DNA from: Syntrophomonas wolfei subsp. methylbutyratica
Lineage (GTDB): Bacteria > Bacillota > Syntrophomonadia > Syntrophomonadales > Syntrophomonadaceae
DNA length: 64,000 nt
NCBI RefSeq assembly: GCF_001570625.1
Contig: NZ_BBQT01000004.1
Location: forward strand, 156,009-220,008
Reading direction: 5' to 3'
Shown: positions 51,226 through 60,048 of the stretch, one piece after another
Numbering within the stretch: the stretch's first letter is position 1
Layout of the letters: each line of letters starts with the position of its first letter
The notes under the pieces: model-generated
Database searches by the model: none
What the model was told of the DNA's origin: nothing
Seen by the model: the letters and a program-made list of their open reading frames with translations, nothing else
Position numbers and translations under genes: made by a program

Positions 51226-51891
51226 ATGAAACTGGCGATATTTGACTTTGATGGAACCCTTTTGAGCAGGGATACCCTGCCTTGCCTGGGGCGGGAATGG
51301 ATAAGACAAAAAAGATCTATATTACGCTACTTTTTGGTTTATCTTTCCATAGCTCCGGATTTGCTCTGGTACAGGATTGGACTCATATCCCGGGAGAGAA
51401 TGAAAGCAGCTGCATTCAGAAAGTTCAACTACCTGTTCTCCGGGATGAGTGCTGAGGAGATAACACTTTTCTTTCATGAAGCCTATCCTGGATTGAGAAA
51501 ACACTTCAATAGCAGGATAATTGAAGAGATCAGCCTGGCCCGAAGCCAGGGTTATCACTGTGTGCTGCTTTCCGGCTCTTATTTTGAACTTATGAAAATG
51601 GTGGCGGCTGATCTGGGCCTGAACACAGTCATAGCTGCACGACTTGCCTTTAAAGACGGAATATTCGATCCTAAAGGGGATACTCCTTTTATAAATGGGG
51701 AAAGTAAGTGTTCACTTTTGCAGGAGGCTTTTGGCGGGCAGGAGGTGAACTGGGAGGCCAGCCGCTGTTTTGCCGATAGTGTGGCTGATGTAAAGGTGAT
51801 GGGAATGGTGGGAGAACCGGTTGCAGTTAATCCTGATCCCGGACTCCTTTCCCATGCCCGTCGGGAAGATTGGAGAGTGCTCAGCGGTTGA
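51226..51891 (+). CDS. HAD-IB-family phosphatase (SerB-like)
   Basis: The 221-residue HAD enzyme has the catalytic FDFDGTLLSRDTL (residues 5-17, nucleophile Asp6 and acid Asp8), motif II VLLSGSYF with Ser, Lys in motif III of NGESK, and FADSVADVKVMGMV with the Mg ligands. The helical cap and length fit subfamily IB such as phosphoserine phosphatase-like enzymes. The actual substrate is unknown. It starts with GGAGGTATT upstream and is followed by tRNA-Pro. Confidence 0.85.
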   Translation: MKLAIFDFDGTLLSRDTLPCLGREWIRQKRSILRYFLVYLSIAPDLLWYRIGLISRERMKAAAFRKFNYLFSGMSAEEITLFFHEAYPGLRKHFNSRIIEEISLARSQGYHCVLLSGSYFELMKMVAADLGLNTVIAARLAFKDGIFDPKGDTPFINGESKCSLLQEAFGGQEVNWEASRCFADSVADVKVMGMVGEPVAVNPDPGLLSHARREDWRVLSG

Positions 51892-51957
51892 GCGGGTGCA
51901 GTTATGTGGGGGCGATATTGACTAAAGACGATTTAATTGATATCATATTTCTTGCGT

Positions 51958-52034
51958 CGGGATGTGGCTCAGCTTGGTAGAGCGCCTGGTTCGGGACCAG
52001 GAGGCCGCAGGTTCAAATCCTGTCATCCCGACCA
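51958..52034 (+). tRNA. tRNA-Pro, anticodon CGG
   Basis: The 77-nt cloverleaf is complete: acceptor CGGGATG with CATCCCG, D-arm GCTCAGCTTGGTAGAGC, anticodon stem CCTGG/CCAGG with loop TTCGGGA (CGG), T-arm GCAGGTTCAAATCCTGT and the discriminator A plus encoded CCA. It reads proline codon CCG. Nearby DNA at 52.1-53.2 kb is AT-rich and may be foreign, but I see no duplicated tRNA end. Confidence 0.96.
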
Positions 52035-52120
52035 TGTTTTAGCACTTTGAAAGCCCGACATATCGGGACTTAGGGACATATTAAAAAAACAGATTGAGGC
52101 TTGCTATAGTTCCCTGCACC

Positions 52121-52864
52121 CTAAAGCATCTTTTTTAAATATCCCTCATTCAGCAAATGTACCGTTTTAAACTTACCACTGTGAAATACAGCCCAATTGT
52201 TAAAAATGCAAGGAACCAACTTTGCTTTTTCCAATGTATCAATCGCTATTAGAGTGAGCGCTATATGATTTGCTTTACAATAGCTTTCAATTTGTTCAAT
52301 ACAATTAGGAATATATGGACATTGCATACCGTAGTAGATCGTTAAATCCTTATTTGCTATACCCTGTATTTTTGCATTATCTGCAAATTGCGGCTTTGTT
52401 CCGTCAAATGACAAAGCCAATAAACAGTATTCGTCATTAATAGTGTCAACAGTACAAAACCCGTTCTTTATCATAAATTTTTTATCTGATAAAAACGGCT
52501 TTTTCTTTTCCGAGCTGATAACACAAACTCCTGACCTGCCTTGCTTCCTCGCATCAGCTATACAATACTCAAGCAGTTCCTTTCCATAACCTTTACCCTT
52601 AAAACTTCCTGAAACCCATAGACAATAGATGTATACATAGTTATCGCCAATAACAGGAACCCAAGCTTTATCAAGAGGAGCGTATTCTATAAAAACCTTG
52701 CCTTTTTCATTTAATTTTCTAAAAACATGTCCTTCAGCGATTCTCTCTCTCAACCAGGCTTTTTTTACCTCTACACCGCATTGATGCTTTTTATCGGCAA
52801 TGGCGCAACACAAATGTTCATTTTCCAAATTATCTAATGTCAGGTTTACATATTCATTACCCAT
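52121..52864 (-). CDS. GNAT acetyltransferase with YoaP-like C-terminal domain
   Basis: The 247-residue protein has a GNAT domain with the acetyl-CoA loop VSGSFKGKGYGKELLEYC (about 84-101), and a C-terminal domain beginning NKDLTIYYGMQCPYIPNCIEQ, a thioredoxin-like CxxxxC part as in YoaP proteins. The acetyl acceptor is unknown. The gene is AT-rich compared with its neighbours (many AAA, TTT and ATA codons), which suggests acquisition from elsewhere. It faces the tRNA-Pro gene. Confidence 0.85.
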   Translation of the reverse strand: MGNEYVNLTLDNLENEHLCCAIADKKHQCGVEVKKAWLRERIAEGHVFRKLNEKGKVFIEYAPLDKAWVPVIGDNYVYIYCLWVSGSFKGKGYGKELLEYCIADARKQGRSGVCVISSEKKKPFLSDKKFMIKNGFCTVDTINDEYCLLALSFDGTKPQFADNAKIQGIANKDLTIYYGMQCPYIPNCIEQIESYCKANHIALTLIAIDTLEKAKLVPCIFNNWAVFHSGKFKTVHLLNEGYLKKML

Positions 52865-52899
52865 GTATCCATCTCCAACCTTTCCCTTTTGCAGTTATT

Positions 52900-53085
52900 T
52901 TAACATTTCAAACCTGACAACAGACCGTCATATTTGAAATAATTATCCATATCAGAAATAACCTCAATGATTTCAGCACTTAAACCGAGGTGTTTTTGCC
53001 CCATTATTTGTCCTTTTTTAATAATTTCTTCCCTTGTTGCTCCATTATTTAGCCATTTTTGTATGAAATGGTATTCCGCTTTCAA
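52900..53085 (-). CDS. Short hypothetical protein, probably 5'-truncated
   Basis: I do not recognise the family. The 61-residue frame starts at TTG 53085 (KAEYHFIQKWLNNGATREEI, then QKHLGLSAEII), but the frame stays open upstream as far as about 53160 without a good start, with residues such as DCFIPDEVRENSIKHAL. Coding pattern continues upstream, so the gene appears to have lost its true start. It lies next to the GNAT gene in an AT-rich patch. Confidence 0.4.
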   Translation of the reverse strand: MKAEYHFIQKWLNNGATREEIIKKGQIMGQKHLGLSAEIIEVISDMDNYFKYDGLLSGLKC

Positions 53086-53246
53086 GGCGTGCTTGATGCT
53101 GTTTTCCCGGACTTCATCGGGGATAAAACAATCCTTTTTAAGGGCTTGACATACTACCTGGTACTATCACCCTCATTCATGTGATAATATAGTCGAGGAT
53201 ACGACAATTCTTATAGTTGTGAATGACTATTCAGAGGGGTACGCTA

Positions 53247-54707
53247 TTGCAATTCAACTCGTACATATTTATCCTGGCATTTTTGCCATTTACATTGATT
53301 GCTTATTATCAATTGCATAAATTGGGATGGAACTTGCTGGCCAAAGCTCTGCTCCTGGTCATGTCCCTGGTTTTTTATTCGTATTTCAACTTTAGATATC
53401 TTTATATCATTTGCGCCAGCATACTTCTAAACTATTTTTTTTCGAAACAATTGCTGGCCTCCGGGCGAACTGTTCCGCAGAAAAAGTGGCTTCTTTTTAT
53501 TGTAATCGGTTTGAATCTACTGATACTGTTTTACTTTAAATACTTCAATTTCTTTATCGAAAATATGAATCTGCTGCTTCAGGCTTCATTTGAGCTGAAA
53601 AATATCATCCTGCCATTGGGTATCAGCTTCCTGACCTTTCAGCAAATTGCCTATGCGGTTGATTCCTACCGGGGAGAAACCGCTGATTACAGTTTCCTGG
53701 ACTATGCGGTTTTTGTGGCCTTTTTCCCTCGCTTGATTGCAGGGCCTATCGTTTTACATAACGAATTCATGCCCCAGCTTAACGAAAAGAAAAATCATAG
53801 TATAAACTACGAGAATTTTTCATATGGTATCATGATGTTCGCCATTGGTCTGGCCAAAAAAATATTTATTGCCGATGTTTTTGCCAAAGCGGTGACCTGG
53901 GGCTATGCTTCGGTTGGCTCATTAACCTCTCTGGATGCGTTCATTGTAATGCTGTCTTATACCTTCCAGATATACTTTGACTTCAGCAGTTATACTGATA
54001 TGGCCATAGGTATTGGACTGATGTTCAATATCAAGCTGCCGATCAACTTTAATTCACCCTATAAAGCTCTGTCGATTCAGGATTTCTGGAAAAGGTGGCA
54101 TATTACTTTAACCAGATTCCTGACCAAGTATATATATATCCCGCTGGGCGGCAACCGCAAAGGGTCATTCCGGACTTACGCCAATATTATGATCGTGTTC
54201 CTGATCAGCGGTTTCTGGCATGGAGCTAATTGGACCTTTGTTCTTTGGGGGTTCCTGCATGGCCTGGCCAGTGTCTTGACCAGAAGGTTTACAACCCAAT
54301 GGAATAAGATGCATAAGATCCTGCAATGGTTTTTGACCTTCGTATTTGTCAACATTGCCTGGGTGTTCTTCAGAGCGGACTCTATCACCCAGGGTTTTAC
54401 CATTATCAAAAGAATAGCGGAGTTTCAAACTCTGGCGGTTTCGCAAACCCTGTTGGCATGTTTTAAGGTACCGGTAATCATCAGGTTGGAAAGCCTGCTT
54501 CATGTGGTAAACTCCAATGCATGGGTCAACGGACTTGATATGATGTTGTTTTTAGCTTTCACCTTTGTCATTATCCTTTTGTTTAAAAACTTGCATGAGA
54601 TGGAGTTTAAACCCACAATGGTCAACGCCGTGTTCACCGTGATTCTATTGCTGTGCTCTATACTGTCCATGTCGTCGATTTCGGCCTTTATCTACCAGGG
54701 ATTTTAA
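53247..54707 (+). CDS. MBOAT-family O-acyltransferase (AlgI/DltB-like)
   Basis: The 486-residue membrane enzyme has about ten hydrophobic segments, the start MQFNSYIFILAFLPF as in AlgI, IQDFWKRWHITLTRFL and the conserved His in FWHGANWTFVLWG. Such enzymes move acyl groups across the membrane to surface polymers. TTG 53247 is preceded by AGAGGGGTACG; an ATG at 53223 overlaps the binding site. It is followed by the predicted partner gene at 54719. The acylated polymer is unknown. Confidence 0.9.
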   Translation: MQFNSYIFILAFLPFTLIAYYQLHKLGWNLLAKALLLVMSLVFYSYFNFRYLYIICASILLNYFFSKQLLASGRTVPQKKWLLFIVIGLNLLILFYFKYFNFFIENMNLLLQASFELKNIILPLGISFLTFQQIAYAVDSYRGETADYSFLDYAVFVAFFPRLIAGPIVLHNEFMPQLNEKKNHSINYENFSYGIMMFAIGLAKKIFIADVFAKAVTWGYASVGSLTSLDAFIVMLSYTFQIYFDFSSYTDMAIGIGLMFNIKLPINFNSPYKALSIQDFWKRWHITLTRFLTKYIYIPLGGNRKGSFRTYANIMIVFLISGFWHGANWTFVLWGFLHGLASVLTRRFTTQWNKMHKILQWFLTFVFVNIAWVFFRADSITQGFTIIKRIAEFQTLAVSQTLLACFKVPVIIRLESLLHVVNSNAWVNGLDMMLFLAFTFVIILLFKNLHEMEFKPTMVNAVFTVILLLCSILSMSSISAFIYQGF

Positions 54708-54718
54708 GGGGTGTGGTG

Positions 54719-56038
54719 ATGAACAAAAAGAAATGGGTCGTTTTTGTTTTGGGAGCTACATCCGTATGTCTGTTGGTATTGATGATAGTCAACATTATCG
54801 TTGATCCGTTTATGCAGTATCACTCACCGCTTTCCGAAATGAAGCCTTACTATAAATACACCCAGGAATACGCTATGTATTGGCTGATTGGCCGCGTTAA
54901 AAACACTCCTACTGAGGCGGTGATCGTCGGTTCGTCGTTATCGAACTTTATTTCCAGTGATAAGCTGGGTGAACAGTCTGGACTCAGGGTTGTCTCATTA
55001 AGCAAATCAGCAGGCAGATCCAACATTTATGCCCTGTTTATAAAGGAATCACTAAAAAGGAACCGATTGCAAACCATCTATTATGAGTTAAACTTTCCCC
55101 ATTTGCACATGGAGTATGAAGGCGATATCCCATTATATCTCTATAACTTCAATCCAATTGATGATGTTAAATATGTTTTAAATAAAGATGTATCGAAAAT
55201 GAGCGCCTATATACTGATTAGCTGCTTAAGCGATAAATTTCAGCCGGGAAATGATAAGCGAGATAAGATTCCCGCGAAAACAGTGTTTGAGGTGGACAGG
55301 AGCCAGAGCAGCAGTATATACAGTACCCTGGCTGTTGCCCGCAGCATCTACGTCCGTCATGGCAAGGTGGCTGATAAGAGTTCAGTGAACGATTATCATA
55401 CAAAAGCTAAAAAAAATATTGAGCAGAATATCATTCCCTTTCTGAAAGAGAATCCTGAGATCAAATTTGTGTTTATTGTTCCCTGTATAAGTATTCTGAA
55501 CAGCTATGACCTGGTCTGTGAGGGTACGGTCGATGATTATTTGGCCATCCATAAAGATATCATGCTCAGTATATTAAAATACGACAACGCTGAGATCCAT
55601 ATGTTCAGCGACCTGGAAGGCTTTGTCAACAATCTTGACAATTATAAGGATAGGGTACATTATGCACCAGCAGGCGGAGATTTGATATGTAATGGGCTCA
55701 AGACCGGAGCATATAAAGTTACCCCGGAAAACATTGATGAAAGATTGCGGCACTTGAAGTCGATGGCTGAATCCTTTGAAATACCCTTTTTAAAGGAAGG
55801 GTTTACCGGCGATGATGTCCTGGAAATGCAACAGCAGCTTATCGCACTGGGCTATAATTGCCAGGCAAACAAGATGTATGACGGGCAAACCAGAGATATG
55901 GTGGCAGAGTTTCAGGCTGATCATAGGCTGGAAGTAACGGGCATCGCCACTGCGGAAACCCGGGCGCTCCTACAGGAATTATCCGGCAAGGGTGACAGGC
56001 GGACGGTACTTTTTGAACGAAGTAATTCAAGAATTTAA
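54719..56038 (+). CDS. SGNH/DltD-like partner with C-terminal peptidoglycan-binding domain
   Basis: The 439-residue protein has one N-terminal membrane helix (about 7-27), a large extracytoplasmic part with VIVGSSLSNFISSDKL (a GxS block resembling AlgJ/AlgX/DltD-type SGNH partners) and YYELNFPHLH, and a C-terminal PF01471 repeat (FTGDDVLEMQQQLIALGY, later VTGIATAETRALL). The last domain would dock the protein on peptidoglycan. It follows the MBOAT gene by 11 bp and probably completes the acyl transfer. A short acidic frame in another phase (about 56005-56098) follows and may be a frame-shifted tail. Confidence 0.75.
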   Translation: MNKKKWVVFVLGATSVCLLVLMIVNIIVDPFMQYHSPLSEMKPYYKYTQEYAMYWLIGRVKNTPTEAVIVGSSLSNFISSDKLGEQSGLRVVSLSKSAGRSNIYALFIKESLKRNRLQTIYYELNFPHLHMEYEGDIPLYLYNFNPIDDVKYVLNKDVSKMSAYILISCLSDKFQPGNDKRDKIPAKTVFEVDRSQSSSIYSTLAVARSIYVRHGKVADKSSVNDYHTKAKKNIEQNIIPFLKENPEIKFVFIVPCISILNSYDLVCEGTVDDYLAIHKDIMLSILKYDNAEIHMFSDLEGFVNNLDNYKDRVHYAPAGGDLICNGLKTGAYKVTPENIDERLRHLKSMAESFEIPFLKEGFTGDDVLEMQQQLIALGYNCQANKMYDGQTRDMVAEFQADHRLEVTGIATAETRALLQELSGKGDRRTVLFERSNSRI

Positions 56039-56287
56039 ACGCTTTTCGAATGAGCAGGATGAGGCGAAATACATAGATGAAGACGATGAAGATGAATGAT
56101 TAAAACGGATCATCCCCGCGTTACCCCCGGCGTCAACTTTTTGCAGACTGGCTGCTGGGATTCTCTCCTGTTAGCCGTAAGAATTTTCTACCACAGCAGG
56201 ATTATTTTTATTTGATGAAGAAATCTCTTAATCAAGTAATCAAGGAAATAGTGTTGCACCAAATATTTGGGGATAGGAGCAAATACG

Positions 56288-56587
56288 ATGGACATTAAAA
56301 AAACTCAGGAAGACCGCAAACTGACTATAGCCTTGGCGGGACGGCTGGACAGCAATAGTGCTCCCCAGTTGGAAGCAGAGCTGAAAGAGAGCCTGGTCGA
56401 TATAAATGATCTGGTTTTGGACTTTGCCGAACTGGTTTACCTTTCCAGTGCGGGGCTGCGCGTCATTCTGGCGGCTCAGAAGCAGATGAACAAGCAAGGC
56501 CGGATGGTGATTGTCAAGGTAAATGAAACCATCATGGAAATATTCGAAATCACCGGCTTTGCGGAGATTCTTACCATAGAAAGATAA
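56288..56587 (+). CDS. STAS-domain anti-sigma factor antagonist
   Basis: The 99-residue protein has the SpoIIAA/RsbV fold: LAGRLDSNSAPQLEAEL, VLDFAELVYLSSAGLRVIL (Ser57-58 as the phosphorylation site) and FEITGFAEIL. The unphosphorylated form normally binds and removes an anti-sigma kinase; phosphorylation by RsbW-type kinases and dephosphorylation by PP2C switch it. ATG 56288 follows GGATAGGAG. MITE copy H lies between it and the MATE gene. Confidence 0.9.
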   Translation: MDIKKTQEDRKLTIALAGRLDSNSAPQLEAELKESLVDINDLVLDFAELVYLSSAGLRVILAAQKQMNKQGRMVIVKVNETIMEIFEITGFAEILTIER

Positions 56588-56612
56588 GCCGTAACACCAA
56601 CACTTTAAGTTT

Positions 56613-56882
56613 GGCTCCACTGCGAAAACCCCTTTTGTTGCATAAGGGTTGCATAAATATACAAAGCGAGCGTTGGCGAAGCATGGTTGCAACGCCCGGC
56701 GAAGGCGAGCAGGCGAAAGGGGGCGAGCGACAGGACGTCGCGAGAGCGCTATACGACCATGGATGGGAGGTTAGCGTGTACCCCTTGAGCCGGGAGACAA
56801 GCCGCAGGTGTTGCCCGCCGAAGACTGCGGGCGGTATATTTATACAAGCCAATGAATATTAATAACTTTTTGCAGTAGAATC
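56613..56882. mobile_element. MITE-like element copy H (270 bp)
   Basis: The ends are GGCTCCACTGCGAAAA and TTTTTGCAGTAGAATC. AAGTTT flanks both sides (56607-56612 and 56883-56888), a 6-bp target duplication. Its core differs from copy C at the CCGCCGAAGACTGC part, where a small change shifts any reading frame. It separates STAS from the MATE gene, and its right duplication is 14 bp before the MATE start. Confidence 0.88.
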
Positions 56883-56901
56883 AAGTTTGGAAAGAGAAAA
56901 T

Positions 56902-58674
56902 ATGCATGATAATGACTACCTGGTCAATCATAGCTTCCGGCGCTACCTGATTCCGTCCATATTGGCAATCCTGGGCGGGAATATCAGTTTTATGGTTGAT
57001 CACATTATTGCCGGACAGGTGTTGGGGAGTGATGCACTGGCGGCGATGAGCCTGGTGAACCCCCTGTTTTTTCTGTTAACCACGCTGGGCACTCTGGTTT
57101 GTGTGGGCTCTTCCACGCTGGCCTCGGTTTCGATGGGGAGCGAAGACCGCAGCACCGCCAACAAGCTTTTCACCCTTACTATGCTGCTAATTCTGCTGCT
57201 GGGCACTGTATTCAGCATCGTAGGATTCATATTTATCGAGCCACTGGTAAAGCTCCTCAGCAACGATCCTGAGCTTTATGATCTGGTCTATGCCTATTGC
57301 CGGGGCTTAATCCCGGGAGCTATCTGCGTTATGGCGGTATACCTGCCGCTAAACTATTTTCGGATTGAGGGCCGGGCTTTTCTGGGCATGATTATGTTTT
57401 TAATCATGGCCGCGCTGGATATCATCCTTGACCTGTGGTTTACGGTGGTCATGGGCATGGGCATGCTGGGACTGGCCTTGGCTACGGTTATAAGCGCGTT
57501 GTTGGCCGTGGCTGTAATGTCTCCGTTTCTTTTTATCAAGGGGGGAGGATATCGATTCGCGCCTATCGGCCAATCCCTGCGCCTGCTATACGCGATTGCT
57601 ATTACCGGTAGCCCCCCGGCGCTAAACAACCTGTACAGCGTAGTCAGAACTTTTGTATTAAACATGCTCATACTGGCCGTAGGCGGACCGATTGCCGTTG
57701 CCAGTTTTGCCTTTGTCAACAGTGTCAACACCCTGGCCCAGGCCATTATCTCCGGGATATCCCAGACCGTATCTCCGCTGGTGGGCGTTTTTTACGGTGA
57801 ACGCGATGTGCTGAGCATAAAAAAAGTGGTGTTTTTAGCCTTCCGCTACGGCATCATAACCATGGCGATATTCAGTATTTCAGTATCCCTATTGGCCGAA
57901 CCGATCTGTTTGGCCTTTAATCTTAGTTCGCCCGAGCAGCTGCGCATAGCAGTACCGGCTCTGATCATATCTTCGATCAGTTTGCTGGGAGCAGTGGCAA
58001 ACAATATTTTCGTATATTATTACATGACAATTGGCCGAACCAGTATTGCCAACCGGATCACCCTGTGCCGGGGCTTTTTGTTCATTATTCCGGCCGCCGG
58101 GGCCATGGCTCAGGCCATGGGGATACTCGGCATATGGGCCGCCTTTTCCATCAGCGAACTGCTCACCCTGTTGATGACTATCCTTACAGTCAGAAAAACC
58201 CTGCTCAAAGAACCGGATTTGCGCGGTTTACTGCTGTTGAATTATCGTGATGTTGCAGAAGGAAGGTTTATTGCCTTTTCGCTTGACAGCAATAACCAGT
58301 CGGTCTTGGAGAGTTCAGATAAAATCAGCGAGTTCTGTACATCCTGCAAGCTTAATTCCAAACAATCCATGGTCATAAGCCTGGCCATTGAAGAAATACT
58401 CCTGTTGATGGTACAGCATATCTTTGTCGATAAAAAGAATAAATCTATTGATGTACGGATATTTGTCCGGGACGATATCACCACCATGCGCTTCCGCTGT
58501 GCGGGCCGGAAATTCAACCCCCTGGATTATTACCAGCAGGCCATGGAGAATGCCGATACTTCCGAAGCCCTGGCCCTGGGTGAAAGCATGGGACTCCAGA
58601 TGATTACCAAAATGACCAAACAGGTGGATTATACTACCAGCCTCGGTTTGAACAACATTATTATCAGAATCTGA
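56902..58674 (+). CDS. MATE transporter fused to an RsbW-like ATPase domain
   Basis: Residues 1-445 or so are a MATE efflux carrier with 12 hydrophobic segments (IPSILAILGGNISFMVDHII at the start). The C-terminal 130 residues resemble a GHKL/RsbW-type ATPase: IAFSLDSNNQSV, SLAIEEILLLMVQH (N-box position, but the usual Asn is Leu), RCAGRKFNPLDY (G1 box, Asp replaced), and GESMGLQMITK (G2). The kinase domain therefore looks degenerate and may only bind a STAS partner. I chose ATG 56902 after GGAAAGAG; TTG 56887 lies in the MITE-generated duplication. The fused form is unusual. Confidence 0.85.
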   Translation: MHDNDYLVNHSFRRYLIPSILAILGGNISFMVDHIIAGQVLGSDALAAMSLVNPLFFLLTTLGTLVCVGSSTLASVSMGSEDRSTANKLFTLTMLLILLLGTVFSIVGFIFIEPLVKLLSNDPELYDLVYAYCRGLIPGAICVMAVYLPLNYFRIEGRAFLGMIMFLIMAALDIILDLWFTVVMGMGMLGLALATVISALLAVAVMSPFLFIKGGGYRFAPIGQSLRLLYAIAITGSPPALNNLYSVVRTFVLNMLILAVGGPIAVASFAFVNSVNTLAQAIISGISQTVSPLVGVFYGERDVLSIKKVVFLAFRYGIITMAIFSISVSLLAEPICLAFNLSSPEQLRIAVPALIISSISLLGAVANNIFVYYYMTIGRTSIANRITLCRGFLFIIPAAGAMAQAMGILGIWAAFSISELLTLLMTILTVRKTLLKEPDLRGLLLLNYRDVAEGRFIAFSLDSNNQSVLESSDKISEFCTSCKLNSKQSMVISLAIEEILLLMVQHIFVDKKNKSIDVRIFVRDDITTMRFRCAGRKFNPLDYYQQAMENADTSEALALGESMGLQMITKMTKQVDYTTSLGLNNIIIRI

Positions 58675-58698
58675 TAAATAGTAAAGGCGGCGGGATAA

Positions 58699-60042
58699 AT
58701 GAGCATTGGCAAAAAGATATTGTTTTCCCTGTTGGGTTTATCATTATTGGTAACTCTGCTGTTGTGTGCCATCTCCATATATGGATTCAACGATATTAAA
58801 GCCACCTTTCAGCAAGAGAATAAAACCGCTATTGATGATCTTTATGAGAAAAATGTCGCTGAAATCACTAAGAGCAGTTCCAAACTGGCGATCTCGCTGG
58901 CCAATTATTATGCCCAGACCATCAATATTGATTTCGAACGCATCATGGGTGAGCTTAATACCATGAAAGGGGGTATTGAAACCCTGTATAATAGCGGGGG
59001 AACCACCCATGCCATCCCTATCAGCCGTTATGAAGAATACATCATCTCCCAGGCCGCCCACCCCAGCCAGCAGGAAGTTAACCGTACCCTTAATGTTCTT
59101 GGCGCAGCTACCCCCATGTTCGACAATATCCTGAAGATTGAGCCGAAGATATCCCTGGCTTATCTGGTACTGGAAAACGGCATGGTTATTTCCAGTACCA
59201 AAACCTTTTATCCGGCTGTGGAGAAGGCGGATATGCGTACTCGCGACTGGTATAAGGATGCGGTCAAGGCGGGTACGGTAAACTGGTCCGATCTTTACAC
59301 CGGCACGGATAATAGAAGTTATGTCACCTGTGCTACCCCTATTCATGACAAAAAGGGCCAATTAGTGGGGGTATTGGCCTTTGATCTGCGGGTCAGCGAG
59401 ATCTCGGAAAAGACCCTTAATACCGGCGACAATACCTACATCGCGGCCTTCATTATGAACCGGCAGGGCCATGTCCTACTCAGTTCCCTGGATGTAAAGG
59501 CCACGGAAAAACAGCCCTATTTCGAAAAATTCATCAAAAACATCGATCTAATGACGACAATTTCGGATTATTATTCTGATGACAGCTCTATCATCGGCTA
59601 TGCCCAGATCAAATCTACCGACTGGCTGCTGGTGACGGTGCTGGATTACGAAATGATGATGGCCCCGGTGCAGGCCGTGGCGGAATCAGTGTCCGCTACC
59701 GGCGATAAAATGGAACAGGTAATTAGCGATGAAACCCGCAGGGTTTTCTTTGTTTTCCTAATAATCATCCTGGTTTTGCTGCCGCTGGTATTCATGACCG
59801 CCACCCGGCTGAGCCGGTCGATTACCCGGCCGGTGGAAATACTGGCCGATGGTGCCAGGGTGATTGGCGAAGGCAACCTGGATTATGAATTTGCCGACCT
59901 GGGGACGGATGAAATGGGCATGCTGGCCACCACCTTCAATGGCATGATCGTTCGTCTTAAAGAATATATGGAAGCGGTAGCCCGGTCGGCTGCTGATAAG
60001 CAGCGGCTGGAATCGGAGCTGGAGGTAGCCCGCGACATCTAA
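58699..60042 (+). CDS. Cache-HAMP sensor part of a PP2C phosphatase, ending at an in-frame TAA
   Basis: The 447-residue N-terminal part has a transmembrane helix (about 5-27), a periplasmic dCache-like sensor with YLVLENGMVISSTK and RDWYKDAV, GRSYVTCATPI-type repeats, a second helix (about 347-370) and a HAMP segment. It stops at TAA 60040-60042 directly after ELEVARDI, in the conserved QLGMLPQ lead-in to a PP2C domain. The next reading frame at 60049 is in the same phase, so CAA (Gln) has probably become TAA. The gene could be pseudogenised or rescued by restart. Confidence 0.85.
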   Translation: MSIGKKILFSLLGLSLLVTLLLCAISIYGFNDIKATFQQENKTAIDDLYEKNVAEITKSSSKLAISLANYYAQTINIDFERIMGELNTMKGGIETLYNSGGTTHAIPISRYEEYIISQAAHPSQQEVNRTLNVLGAATPMFDNILKIEPKISLAYLVLENGMVISSTKTFYPAVEKADMRTRDWYKDAVKAGTVNWSDLYTGTDNRSYVTCATPIHDKKGQLVGVLAFDLRVSEISEKTLNTGDNTYIAAFIMNRQGHVLLSSLDVKATEKQPYFEKFIKNIDLMTTISDYYSDDSSIIGYAQIKSTDWLLVTVLDYEMMMAPVQAVAESVSATGDKMEQVISDETRRVFFVFLIIILVLLPLVFMTATRLSRSITRPVEILADGARVIGEGNLDYEFADLGTDEMGMLATTFNGMIVRLKEYMEAVARSAADKQRLESELEVARDI

Positions 60043-60048
60043 CTGGGT

